From Halomonas sp. THAF5a (lineage in GTDB: Bacteria; Pseudomonadota; Gammaproteobacteria; Pseudomonadales; Halomonadaceae), in contig NZ_CP045417.1 of NCBI RefSeq assembly GCF_009363755.1, forward strand, positions 124,001-188,000: 64,000 bases of DNA, in the 5' to 3' direction. The position numbers and the translations under genes are program-made. Each line of letters starts with the position of its first letter. Position 1 is the first letter of the stretch. Below the pieces are notes generated by a model. It made no database searches. It had not been told where the DNA came from and saw nothing but the letters and a program-made list of their open reading frames with translations. Of the stretch, positions 53,250 to 61,551 are shown one piece after another.

Positions 53250-53286
53250 ATAGGATTGAATTATCAGATCCATGACGCCATTCAAT
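53250..53286 (+). promoter_or_regulatory. candidate OxyR operator upstream of ahpC
   Basis: Four tetranucleotides at 11-base steps: ATAG (53250), TTAT (53261), ATGA (53272), CAAT (53283), matching 12 of 16 positions of the ATAG/CTAT/ATAG/CTAT OxyR spacing. An inverted repeat ATTGAAT (53255-53261) / ATTCAAT (53280-53286) overlaps it. It lies 83 bases before the ahpC ATG. Confidence 0.4.
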
Positions 53287-53368
53287 TTACGCTATCAGGA
53301 GATGCGGGCTACCATGCCTCTCGTATCGCCACAGAACACTCAACGACACTCGAAAGGAGCACTACCGA

Positions 53369-53932
53369 ATGTCCCTGCTGAACACCGAAGTCAAGCCGTT
53401 TAACGCCACCGCCTACCACAACGGCGAGTTTGTCGACGTCTCCGACGCCGATCTCAAGGGCCAGTGGAGCGTCTTCTTCTTCTATCCGGCCGACTTCACC
53501 TTCGTCTGCCCGACCGAGCTGGGTGACCTGGCCGACAACTACGACGAGTTCAAGAAGCTGGGCGTCGAGATCTACGGCGTTTCCACCGACACCCACTTCA
53601 CCCACAAGGCATGGCACGACAGCTCCGAGACCATCAACAAGCTGCAGTACCCGATGCTGGCCGACCCGACCCACACCATCTCGCGCAACTTCGAGGTGCT
53701 GATCGAGGACGCGGGCATCGCCGAGCGCGGCACCTTCGTGGTGGACCCGGACGGCAAGATCCAGATCATCGAGCTGAACGCCGGCAACATCGGCCGTAAC
53801 GCCGAAGAGCTGCTGCGCAAGGTCAAGGCCGCCCAGTACGTGCGCGCTAACCCGAACGAAGTCTGCCCGGCCAAGTGGGAAGAAGGCGAAGCGACCCTCT
53901 CTCCCTCCCTGGACCTGGTCGGCAAGATCTAA
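53369..53932 (+). CDS. ahpC: alkyl hydroperoxide reductase subunit C (peroxiredoxin)
   Basis: 187 residues, a typical 2-Cys peroxiredoxin. Peroxidatic Cys in [10 protein letters not shown] (about 47), resolving Cys in [11 protein letters not shown] (about 166), with the FYPADFTF and HAWHD-type active-site residues present ([10 protein letters not shown]). It reduces H2O2 and organic hydroperoxides and is recycled by AhpF encoded downstream. GAAAGGAG precedes the ATG at normal spacing. Two hairpins separate it from ahpF, suggesting more AhpC than AhpF. Confidence 0.97.
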   Translation: MSLLNTEVKPFNATAYHNGEFVDVSDADLKGQWSVFFFYPADFTFVCPTELGDLADNYDEFKKLGVEIYGVSTDTHFTHKAWHDSSETINKLQYPMLADPTHTISRNFEVLIEDAGIAERGTFVVDPDGKIQIIELNAGNIGRNAEELLRKVKAAQYVRANPNEVCPAKWEEGEATLSPSLDLVGKI

Positions 53933-53948
53933 GCGATCTGCCCCTGCC

Positions 53949-53972
53949 GGCGAGGCCGCTCACGGCCTCGCC
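53949..53972 (+). terminator. first of two hairpins after ahpC
   Basis: GGCGAGGCCG / CGGCCTCGCC, 10-base perfect stem with loop CTCA, 17 bases after the ahpC stop. Confidence 0.65.
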
Positions 53973-53978
53973 CGTCCC

Positions 53979-54003
53979 GACCCGGGCATCCCCCGCCCGG
54001 GTC
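53979..54003 (+). terminator. second hairpin after ahpC
   Basis: GACCCGGGC (53979-53987) / GCCCGGGTC (53995-54003) with a seven-base loop, then CTTGATCT. Together with the first stem it probably limits readthrough into ahpF. Confidence 0.55.
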
Positions 54004-54104
54004 CTTGATCTGGAAGCCTGAGCGAATCGAGGCGCCCCGTGCGGGACGCCATGATCTCCTCATACCTCCGTCTTCACCCCCGAACATGAAGGAATGCCGC
54101 TGTC

Positions 54105-55658
54105 ATGTTGGACGACAATCTGAAAAGCCAGCTCAACGCCTACCTGCAGAAGGTCACTCAGCCGTTCGAGATCGTCGCGTCCCTCGATGACGGCGACAAG
54201 TCCAAGGAACTTCACGGCCTGCTGACCGATATCGTCGGCCTGACCGACAAGATCACCCTGCGCCTCGACGGCGAGGATGCCCGCACCCCCTCCTTCGCCT
54301 TGAACCGTCCCGGCGAGGAGAGCGGCGTGGTGTTCGCCGGTATCCCCATGGGTCACGAGTTCACCTCGCTGGTGCTGGCGCTCCTGCAGATCGGCGGCCA
54401 TCCGCCCAAGGCCTCCGAGGAGGTGATCGAGCAGATCAAGAGCCTCGATGGCGAGATGCACTTCGAGACCTACTTCTCGCTCTCCTGCCAGAACTGCCCG
54501 GACGTGGTCCAGGCGCTGAACCTGATGGCGATCCTCAACCCCAACGTCCATCACGTCGCCATCGATGGCGCGCTGTTCCAGGATGAGGTGAAGGCGCGCG
54601 AGATCATGTCGGTGCCGAGCGTCTATCTCAATGGCGAGCCCTTCGACCAGGGCCGCATGAGCCTGGAGCAGATCCTGGCCAAGGTGGACACCGGCGCCGC
54701 CGAGCGCGAGGCCGCTAAGCTCAACGACAAGGCCTCCTTCGACACCCTGATGATCGGCGGCGGACCCGCCGGCGCCGCGGCGGCCGTCTATTCCGCGCGC
54801 AAGGGCATCCGTACCGGCGTGGCCGCGGAGCGCTTCGGCGGCCAGGTGCTCGACACCTTGGGCATCGAGAATCTCATCTCCGTGCCCCGCACCGAGGGCC
54901 CGAAGCTGGCCGCGGCGCTGGAGGAGCACGTCAAGGAGTACGAGGTCGACATCATGAACCTGCAGCGCGCCGTCGAGCTGGTTCCGGGTGAGCCGGGCGG
55001 CGAGCACGAGGTGGCGTTCGAGTTCGGCGCTCGCCTCAAGGCCAAGACCCTGGTGCTGGCCACCGGCGCCCGCTGGCGCGAGATGGGCGTGCCCGGTGAG
55101 GCCGAGTACCGCAACAAGGGCGTGGCCTACTGCCCCCACTGCGACGGCCCGCTGTTCAAGGGCAAGCGCGTGGCGGTGATCGGCGGCGGCAACTCCGGCG
55201 TCGAGGCGGCCATCGACCTGGCCGGCATCGTCGGCCACGTGACCCTGCTCGAGTTCATGGACGAGATGCGCGCCGACGCGGTGCTGCAGAAGAAGCTCAG
55301 GAGCCTGCCCAACGTCGAGATCATCCTCGGCGCCCGCACCACCGAGGTGAACGGCGACGGCAAGCGTGTCGACGGCCTGACCTATGAGGAGCGCGCCACC
55401 GGCGAGCTGCGCCGGGTCGACCTGGAGGGCGTCTTCGTGCAGATCGGGCTGGTGCCTAACACCGAGTGGCTCCAGGACTCGCCCATCGAGCTCTCCGAGC
55501 GCGGCGAGATCGTCGTCGACGAGCGCGGCATGACCTCGATCCCCGGCATCTTCGCCGCCGGCGATGTCACCACCGTGCCCTACAAGCAGATCGTCATCGC
55601 CATGGGCGAGGGCTCCAAGGCCGCCCTTGGCGCCTTCGACTATCTGATCCGCAGCTGA
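54105..55658 (+). CDS. ahpF: alkyl hydroperoxide reductase subunit F
   Basis: 517 residues. Flavoprotein that uses NAD(P)H to reduce AhpC. N-terminal double thioredoxin-like domain with the redox pair in LSCQNCPDV; then FAD-binding ([18 protein letters not shown]), the redox-active CPHC in [11 protein letters not shown] (about 343-346), the NADH-binding [11 protein letters not shown], and a C-terminal FAD motif GIFAAGDVT. Length fits AhpF rather than plain thioredoxin reductase. It has its own gap of 172 bases after ahpC, so it may also have a promoter. AAGGAA lies before the ATG. Confidence 0.96.
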   Translation: MLDDNLKSQLNAYLQKVTQPFEIVASLDDGDKSKELHGLLTDIVGLTDKITLRLDGEDARTPSFALNRPGEESGVVFAGIPMGHEFTSLVLALLQIGGHPPKASEEVIEQIKSLDGEMHFETYFSLSCQNCPDVVQALNLMAILNPNVHHVAIDGALFQDEVKAREIMSVPSVYLNGEPFDQGRMSLEQILAKVDTGAAEREAAKLNDKASFDTLMIGGGPAGAAAAVYSARKGIRTGVAAERFGGQVLDTLGIENLISVPRTEGPKLAAALEEHVKEYEVDIMNLQRAVELVPGEPGGEHEVAFEFGARLKAKTLVLATGARWREMGVPGEAEYRNKGVAYCPHCDGPLFKGKRVAVIGGGNSGVEAAIDLAGIVGHVTLLEFMDEMRADAVLQKKLRSLPNVEIILGARTTEVNGDGKRVDGLTYEERATGELRRVDLEGVFVQIGLVPNTEWLQDSPIELSERGEIVVDERGMTSIPGIFAAGDVTTVPYKQIVIAMGEGSKAALGAFDYLIRS

Positions 55659-55685
55659 TCGCGGCCGGTCGTCCGGCCCTTCCTC

Positions 55686-55718
55686 GACGCCCCCGCCGGT
55701 GCTGCCGGCGGGGGCGTC
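55686..55718 (+). terminator. terminator of ahpF
   Basis: GACGCCCCCGCCGG / CCGGCGGGGGCGTC, 14-base perfect stem with a five-base loop, 27 bases after the stop, followed by GTCGTT. Confidence 0.75.
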
Positions 55719-55787
55719 GTCGTTCAAGAGACAGCGGCGGCCGTGGGGAGCGGCGAGGTGGGCGCTCAGCCGATCGGCCAGAGCCCA

Positions 55788-56159
55788 TCAGTCAGAGCCC
55801 GACAGCCATAGAAAGGGCAGCAGCGAGAGGGCGAGCACGCCGGCGGCCAGCAGGGCCAGCAGCAGCGTGCGCAGCGGCCGCCGCCGGAGGCGTCGCCACA
55901 GGGTCGGCGCCTCGCCGCAGGCGGCGAGGCGGGCCAGTTCGTCGCGCATCCGCTCGCCGAGCTCTCGCTGGTAGGCGTCGATCAGCGCCCGGGCCTCTTC
56001 CCGCTGGGCCTCGTCGCGCAGCCAGATGGCCGCCACGCCGAGCCCCCAGAAGCCGGCGCGGGTCTCGTAGGTCGCGATCCCGTGCTCGTCGAGCAGGCGG
56101 CGCACCGCCTCGGCCTCCTCGTCGGGCACGTTGCCCAGGTGAAACAGCAGCGTGGCCAT
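55788..56159 (-). CDS. DUF6164 family membrane protein
   Basis: 123 residues. The N-terminus (MATLLFHLGNVPDEEAEAVR) and TYETRAGFWGLGVAAIWLRD, then EEARALIDAYQRELGERM match the DUF6164 pattern: a compact soluble domain resembling DUF2007-type signal-transducing folds, followed by a Trp/Arg-rich stretch and one TM near the C-terminus (about 95-118, RTLLLALLAAGVLALSLLPF). Cytosolic domain with a tail anchor. Function unknown. It begins 11 bases after the stop of the secreted protein gene at 56170, same strand, so the two are one operon. Confidence 0.82.
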   Translation of the reverse strand: MATLLFHLGNVPDEEAEAVRRLLDEHGIATYETRAGFWGLGVAAIWLRDEAQREEARALIDAYQRELGERMRDELARLAACGEAPTLWRRLRRRPLRTLLLALLAAGVLALSLLPFLWLSGSD

Positions 56160-56169
56160 CGAGCCCTCC

Positions 56170-56766
56170 TTAGGAATCGCGCCCGTCGTTGCCCGGGGCG
56201 GGCGCCTGGGCGCAGAGGCGGCGCATGCGCGCGATCGCCTCGCCGGCCCCGGCCAGGGCGAAGGCCATGTACCAGGGATCGTCCTCGCCGCGCATCAGGC
56301 GCAGGCGCAGCAGCTCGCCGTCGGCCATCTCCGCAAGCAGCCGGTCCAGTTCCGGCAGGGCCAGACGCACGTAGAAGCCGCGGTCGCCGCGTTCGGTGAC
56401 GAAGGCGGCGCGGCCGCTGCGTATGGGCGCGTGATCGACCCGCGCATCGGCGGGCACGCGGTTCACCGTGGCGCTCTCGGGCTGGTAGTCGTCGAGTTCC
56501 ACGCGAAGCTCCAGCCAGGGCAGGTCGCAGGCCCCGGCGCTGGCGTTGACGCTGAGGATCGCATCGCCATAGCTCTGCTGGTCGAGGGCGCGGAAGTGGC
56601 GCGCCTCGCCGAGCGTGAGGGCCAGGGAGTGCCAGCCGCCATGGGCCTGGACGTCGCTGGTGTTGTAGTTCGTGGCCGCGGCAGGGCCGGCCAGCAGCAG
56701 GCCTGCCGACAGCAGCAGCATCGAGCAGAGCGGCAGGAGCGGGGCGAGACGGGGGCGGCGGGGCAT
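56170..56766 (-). CDS. secreted protein of unknown function
   Basis: 198 residues with a clear Sec signal (LLPLCSMLLLSAGLLLAGPAA, cleavage near AATNY, about residue 31). The mature protein is a beta-rich domain (WHSLALTLGEARHFRALDQQ, ELRVELDDYQPESATVN, GFYVRLALPELDRLLAEM) ending with a helix and two Cys. I do not recognise the family. It is upstream of the DUF6164 gene on the same strand. An alternative ATG at residue 16 would leave a shorter, still functional signal. Ala/Leu-rich composition fits an exported GC-rich gene, not a frame artefact. Confidence 0.75.
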   Translation of the reverse strand: MPRRPRLAPLLPLCSMLLLSAGLLLAGPAAATNYNTSDVQAHGGWHSLALTLGEARHFRALDQQSYGDAILSVNASAGACDLPWLELRVELDDYQPESATVNRVPADARVDHAPIRSGRAAFVTERGDRGFYVRLALPELDRLLAEMADGELLRLRLMRGEDDPWYMAFALAGAGEAIARMRRLCAQAPAPGNDGRDS

Positions 56767-56877
56767 GGCAGGAGCTTCCTCGGACCGGGACGCGCCGAGG
56801 CTAGCACGGAGCGGCGGGACTGTCCTGTGGGACCATCCGCATGGCGGCGGCCCCGCCCCGGGGAGACAGGGGCGCCC

Positions 56878-57336
56878 TCAGTCGGCGGCAGTGACGTCGT
56901 CGAGCTGCAGCAGCTGCATCAGCTGGGGACGCCGGGGGCCGAGCAGGTCGGCCAGGGTGTAGCGGTCCAGCACGGCGAGGAAGGCGCTGAGGGCCTCGGC
57001 CAGGATCGGCTTGAGCCGGCAGGCGGGGGTGATCGTGCATGCGTTGTCGTCACCGAAGCACTCGACGAGCTGGAGGTCGCGTTCGGTGGCGCGTACCAGT
57101 TCGCCCAGCGGGATGGATTCCGGACGGCGCTTGAGCACCAGGCCGCCGTTCTTCCCGCGGATGGCGGTGAGGTAGCCCTGGTGATTGAGGTCCTGCACCA
57201 CCTTCATCAGGTGGTTGCGGGAGATCCCGAAGCGCTCGGCGATCTCATGGATGGTCGAGCGTTCCTCGCCCTTGACGGCCAGGTAAAGCAGCACGCGCAG
57301 CGAGTAGTCGGTGAAACGGGTCAGATGCATGGGCAT
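56878..57336 (-). CDS. nsrR: nitric-oxide-sensing transcriptional repressor NsrR (Rrf2 family)
   Basis: 152 residues. Winged helix N-terminus (HLTRFTDYSLRVLLYLAVKG, EIAERFGISRNHLMKVVQDL, GYLTAIRGKNGGLVL) and the three Fe-S cysteines of NsrR in ECFGDDNAC and TPACRLKP (about 93, 100, 106). NsrR represses NO-detoxification genes and is derepressed when NO destroys its cluster. Its targets (hmp, norV-type genes) are not in the window. Two starts are possible, 57336 (MPMHL) or 57330 (MHLTR); AAGG fits the first. Divergent from hemN, with a candidate self-operator at 57441-57463. Confidence 0.88.
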   Translation of the reverse strand: MPMHLTRFTDYSLRVLLYLAVKGEERSTIHEIAERFGISRNHLMKVVQDLNHQGYLTAIRGKNGGLVLKRRPESIPLGELVRATERDLQLVECFGDDNACTITPACRLKPILAEALSAFLAVLDRYTLADLLGPRRPQLMQLLQLDDVTAAD

Positions 57337-57440
57337 TCTGGCGCCTTGCAGGACGGGGTGGGTAGTAAACGCCCCACTATAGCATCCTGCCGGCAGGGAA
57401 GGCGTTTCGGCCCGGCTTGGTCGGGATGCGAGCTCATTAT

Positions 57441-57463
57441 AACTTATATTATATATGAATCTT
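57441..57463 (-). promoter_or_regulatory. candidate NsrR operator / AT-rich promoter upstream of nsrR
   Basis: On the minus strand AAGATTCATAT matches the NsrR half-site AAGATGCATTT at nine of eleven positions; the other half is weak. It is inside a strongly AT-rich stretch, so it may also be the nsrR promoter. Confidence 0.35.
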
Positions 57464-57517
57464 ATTTCCTGGGTTCAAGGTGCCGATCCCAGCCATGTCG
57501 GCGCTTTTTTCCATGTC

Positions 57518-57531
57518 TTGATCTGAGTCAG
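57518..57531 (+). promoter_or_regulatory. candidate ANR/FNR box upstream of hemN
   Basis: TTGAT-CTGA-GTCAG: perfect first half-site, three of five matches in the second. A -10-like CATACT lies at 57572-57577, putting the box near -60. Confidence 0.45.
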
Positions 57532-57635
57532 CTACCCCTTCGAGGGTACCGACGGGCGCGGTCGCGGCTGGCATACTTCGCCCAACGGTGACGGCTGCGG
57601 CCGCCGCCCTTCGGTTCAAGAGGCTCGATTCGCTC

Positions 57636-59021
57636 ATGCAAGATACCCTGCCGTTCATCCGTCCCCTGGTCGAGAAGTACGACCGCCCCGGCCCGCGCTA
57701 TACCTCCTATCCCACGGCGCCGCAGTTCCAGGCGGCCTTCGCCGAGGACGACTACCGGGCCGCCGCCGAGCGCAGCAACGCGGCCGCCTCGCCCAAGCCG
57801 CTCTCGGCCTACGTGCATATCCCCTTCTGCGAGAGCCTCTGCTATTACTGTGCCTGCAACAAGATCATTACCCACAATCGGCAGCGGGCGGCGGAGTACC
57901 TGGCTTGGCTCAAGCGGGAGATCGAGCTGCAGGGGGTGCTGTTCGACGAGTCGCGGCGCATGACCCAGCTGCACTTGGGCGGCGGCACCCCGACCTACCT
58001 CGATAACGACCAGCTCGGCGAGCTGATGGCGGCGCTGGACGCGGCCTTCCACTTCGCCGAGCCCGAGGAACGGGAGTTCTCGCTGGAGGTGGACCCGCGC
58101 ACCGTGACTCCCGCGCAGATCCATGAGTTGCGTGCCCTGGGCTTCAATCGCCTGAGTTTCGGCGTGCAGGACTTCGATACCCGGGTGCAGGAGGCGGTCA
58201 ACCGTATCCAGAGCGAGGAGCAGGTGCTGGAGCTGGTGGGGGCGGCCCGCGAGGCGGGCTTCCAGTCGGTGAGCGTCGATCTGATCTACGGCCTGCCGCT
58301 GCAGACCGTGGGGAGCTTCGACGCAACCCTGGACAAGATCATCGCCCTGCGCCCGGATCGCATCGCCACCTACAGCTATGCCCACCTGCCGGAGCTGTTC
58401 AAGGCGCAGCGCTTGATCCGCCCCGAGGACATGCCGCCGCCGGAGCGCAAGATCGAGCTGCTGGAGCTGATCATCCGCCGCCTCACTGAGGCGGGCTACG
58501 TTTACATCGGCATGGATCACTTCGCCCTGCCAGAGGACGAGCTTTCGCTGGCCAAGGAAAACGGCACCCTGCAGCGCAACTTCCAGGGCTACTCGACCCA
58601 CGCCGACTGCGATCTGATCGGCCTGGGCAACACCGCCATCGGCAAGGTCGGCGACAGCTACAGCCAGAACGTCAAGGAGACCGCCCAGTACCAGGCGCGC
58701 CTCGAGGCGGGGCGGCTGCCGGTGATGCGCGGCTACCGCCTCAACGCCGACGACGTGCTGCGTCGCGATGTGATCAACGCCCTGATGTGCCACGGCCGCA
58801 TCGTCTTCGCCGAGATCGAGGCGGCTCACGGCATCGTCTTTCGCGATACCTTCTCCGAGGCCCTCGAGGAGCTCGAGGAGATGGTCGACGACGGCCTGCT
58901 TTCCCTCTCCGATACCGCCATCGAGGTGCTGCCCGCCGGGCGGCTGATGATGCGCAACGCCGCCATGGCCTTCGACGCCTACCTGAGCCACAGCACCGGG
59001 CGCTACTCGCGCACCGTCTGA
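57636..59021 (+). CDS. hemN: oxygen-independent coproporphyrinogen III dehydrogenase
   Basis: 461 residues. Radical SAM enzyme of anaerobic heme synthesis. The cluster motif is CxxxCxxC, in PFCESLCYYCACNK (Cys 65, 69, 72); other HemN patterns are GPRYTSYPTAPQF near the N-terminus, HLGGGTPTYLD, SLEVDPRTVTP, RLSFGVQDFD and GYSTHADCDLIGLG. The start at 57636 gives the usual N-terminal length; a GTG at 57588 is possible but has no ribosome site. Candidate ANR box upstream fits its low-oxygen role. Divergent from nsrR and convergent with gdhA. Confidence 0.95.
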   Translation: MQDTLPFIRPLVEKYDRPGPRYTSYPTAPQFQAAFAEDDYRAAAERSNAAASPKPLSAYVHIPFCESLCYYCACNKIITHNRQRAAEYLAWLKREIELQGVLFDESRRMTQLHLGGGTPTYLDNDQLGELMAALDAAFHFAEPEEREFSLEVDPRTVTPAQIHELRALGFNRLSFGVQDFDTRVQEAVNRIQSEEQVLELVGAAREAGFQSVSVDLIYGLPLQTVGSFDATLDKIIALRPDRIATYSYAHLPELFKAQRLIRPEDMPPPERKIELLELIIRRLTEAGYVYIGMDHFALPEDELSLAKENGTLQRNFQGYSTHADCDLIGLGNTAIGKVGDSYSQNVKETAQYQARLEAGRLPVMRGYRLNADDVLRRDVINALMCHGRIVFAEIEAAHGIVFRDTFSEALEELEEMVDDGLLSLSDTAIEVLPAGRLMMRNAAMAFDAYLSHSTGRYSRTV

Positions 59022-59069
59022 TCCCGGCGGCCATCCCTGCTCAGGGCGGTTCACCCCGCCCAAAGCAGT

Positions 59070-59091
59070 GCGGCGCCCCTCGGGGCGCCGC
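59070..59091. terminator. hairpin between convergent hemN and gdhA
   Basis: GCGGCGCCCC / GGGGCGCCGC, 10-base perfect stem with a two-base centre, 48 bases after the hemN stop and 36 before the gdhA stop. No T run. Confidence 0.6.
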
Positions 59092-59126
59092 GTGGTCTTC
59101 CGTTACTGCGATCTCGCCCGTCGGGC

Positions 59127-60479
<1,353 letters not shown>

Positions 60480-60515
60480 GGGTCGTGTCCTGTGCGGTGG
60501 AAAACCATTCCACGC

Positions 60516-60544
60516 ACTCTAATCGATGCACCATTATGCAGCAA
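60516..60544 (-). promoter_or_regulatory. candidate sigma-70 promoter of gdhA
   Basis: Minus strand TTGCTG (60544-60539), 17-base spacer, TAGAGT (60521-60516), 37 bases before the gdhA ATG. Confidence 0.5.
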
Positions 60545-60914
60545 GCGCATAGCTTATGCGGAGATTAGACATAGTATTGACGCGAAATTCCTTTAAAAGC
60601 GCAGAAATGTGTGCACCAGATTAAAACATCTAACCTATCTAATAAATTGTGTATCAACGATCTCCGAGTCGCATCGGCCGCGTCGACAGGGCAAGGGAGC
60701 CAGCGTGGGGGCGCCGGAGGACGCGAGCCGGGGGCCGGAAGGAGGCCGAGCAGGGGACGCAGGCGGGTGCGCCATCGCCTGGCTGCCGCCCCGCCAGGTG
60801 CCGCGGCGTGACCGGCGACGGCGTTGAGGCTTCGCTTGCACATCTTGTGCCAGGGGGGGGGCAGTGGTCTATATATGGTATGCAGCGCTTGGGGAGCGCG
60901 CCGCAGGCGACGCC

Positions 60915-60956
60915 TTGACGCACGTCAGTGCAGGCGGTTTAGATGCCCCCTAGGAT
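60915..60956 (+). promoter_or_regulatory. candidate class II ANR/FNR-dependent promoter of ubiT-nrdJ
   Basis: TTGAC-GCAC-GTCAG at 60915-60928, centred at 60921.5. TAGGAT at 60951-60956 would be the -10, which puts the box at about -41.5 relative to a start near 60963, the standard spacing for FNR/ANR activation. Confidence 0.6.
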
Positions 60957-61003
60957 GAGCGCTCCGGCGGCCTAGCCGCCCCGACATCATCAGGAGAAGC
61001 CGC

Positions 61004-61489
61004 ATGTCTCTGCCCCATCCGACGCTGTCGCTTGTGCGCCCGCTCGCCCCGAGTCGTGTGATCCGCGCCCTGGATCCCCGGGTGCCGCTGGGCATCAAGC
61101 GCCGGCTGGTGGAGCCGCTGCTCAACCGCACCTTCGCCGGGCCGCTCGCCGAGGGCGAGTTCGACGCCCTTGAGGGCCGCCGCATCAGCCTGACCGTCGA
61201 GGACCTCGGCGTGACGCTGACGCTGAGCCTCGTCGAGCAGCGCCTGGTGCTCTGCCTCGAGCCCGGCGAGGCGACCATCCGCGGCGGCTGGCGCGAGTTT
61301 CTGTGCCTTGCCACCCGGAGGGAGGATCCCGACAGCCTGTTCTTCCAGCGTCGCCTTTCGATCGAGGGCGACACCGAACTCGGCCTGATGGTTAAGAACC
61401 TGCTCGACGGGCTCGAGGAGGGCCTCGCCCAGGGGCGTCTCGGCGAGTGGCTGTTGCGCCTGGAGCGCCTCACGGCGCGCGATCGCTGA
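61004..61489 (+). CDS. ubiT: ubiquinone anaerobic biosynthesis accessory factor UbiT
   Basis: 161 residues with an SCP2 sterol-carrier-like domain (about 25-150): LEGRRISLTVEDLGVTLTLS, WREFLCLATRREDPDSLFF, RRLSIEGDTELGLMVKNLLD and GLEEG. In E. coli UbiT (YhbT) binds lipids and with UbiU/UbiV makes ubiquinone without oxygen. UbiU and UbiV are not in the window. AGGAGAAG precedes the ATG. The ANR-type promoter and the nrdJ gene 62 bases downstream fit an oxygen-limited regulon. Confidence 0.9.
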   Translation: MSLPHPTLSLVRPLAPSRVIRALDPRVPLGIKRRLVEPLLNRTFAGPLAEGEFDALEGRRISLTVEDLGVTLTLSLVEQRLVLCLEPGEATIRGGWREFLCLATRREDPDSLFFQRRLSIEGDTELGLMVKNLLDGLEEGLAQGRLGEWLLRLERLTARDR

Positions 61490-61551
61490 CCCGCCGCCCC
61501 GCGTTTCTCTCGATACCGACTCCCCCGACACCGCTCTGGAGACCCCCCGAC

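Larger units (their letters stand above)
60480..61003. other. 524-base divergent intergenic region, no convincing gene
   Basis: Between gdhA (minus) and ubiT (plus). The gdhA side is AT-rich (60530-60660), the middle is GC-rich with a run of ten G (60852-60861) and an AT-rich GTCTATATATGG right after, and the ubiT side has the ANR box. Short open frames here look non-coding. Confidence 0.55.

Noticed and set aside
60654..60923. 89-codon minus-strand frame between gdhA and ubiT
   Set aside because: Starts in the ANR region, is Cys/Pro/Arg-rich and has no ribosome site; treated as non-coding.
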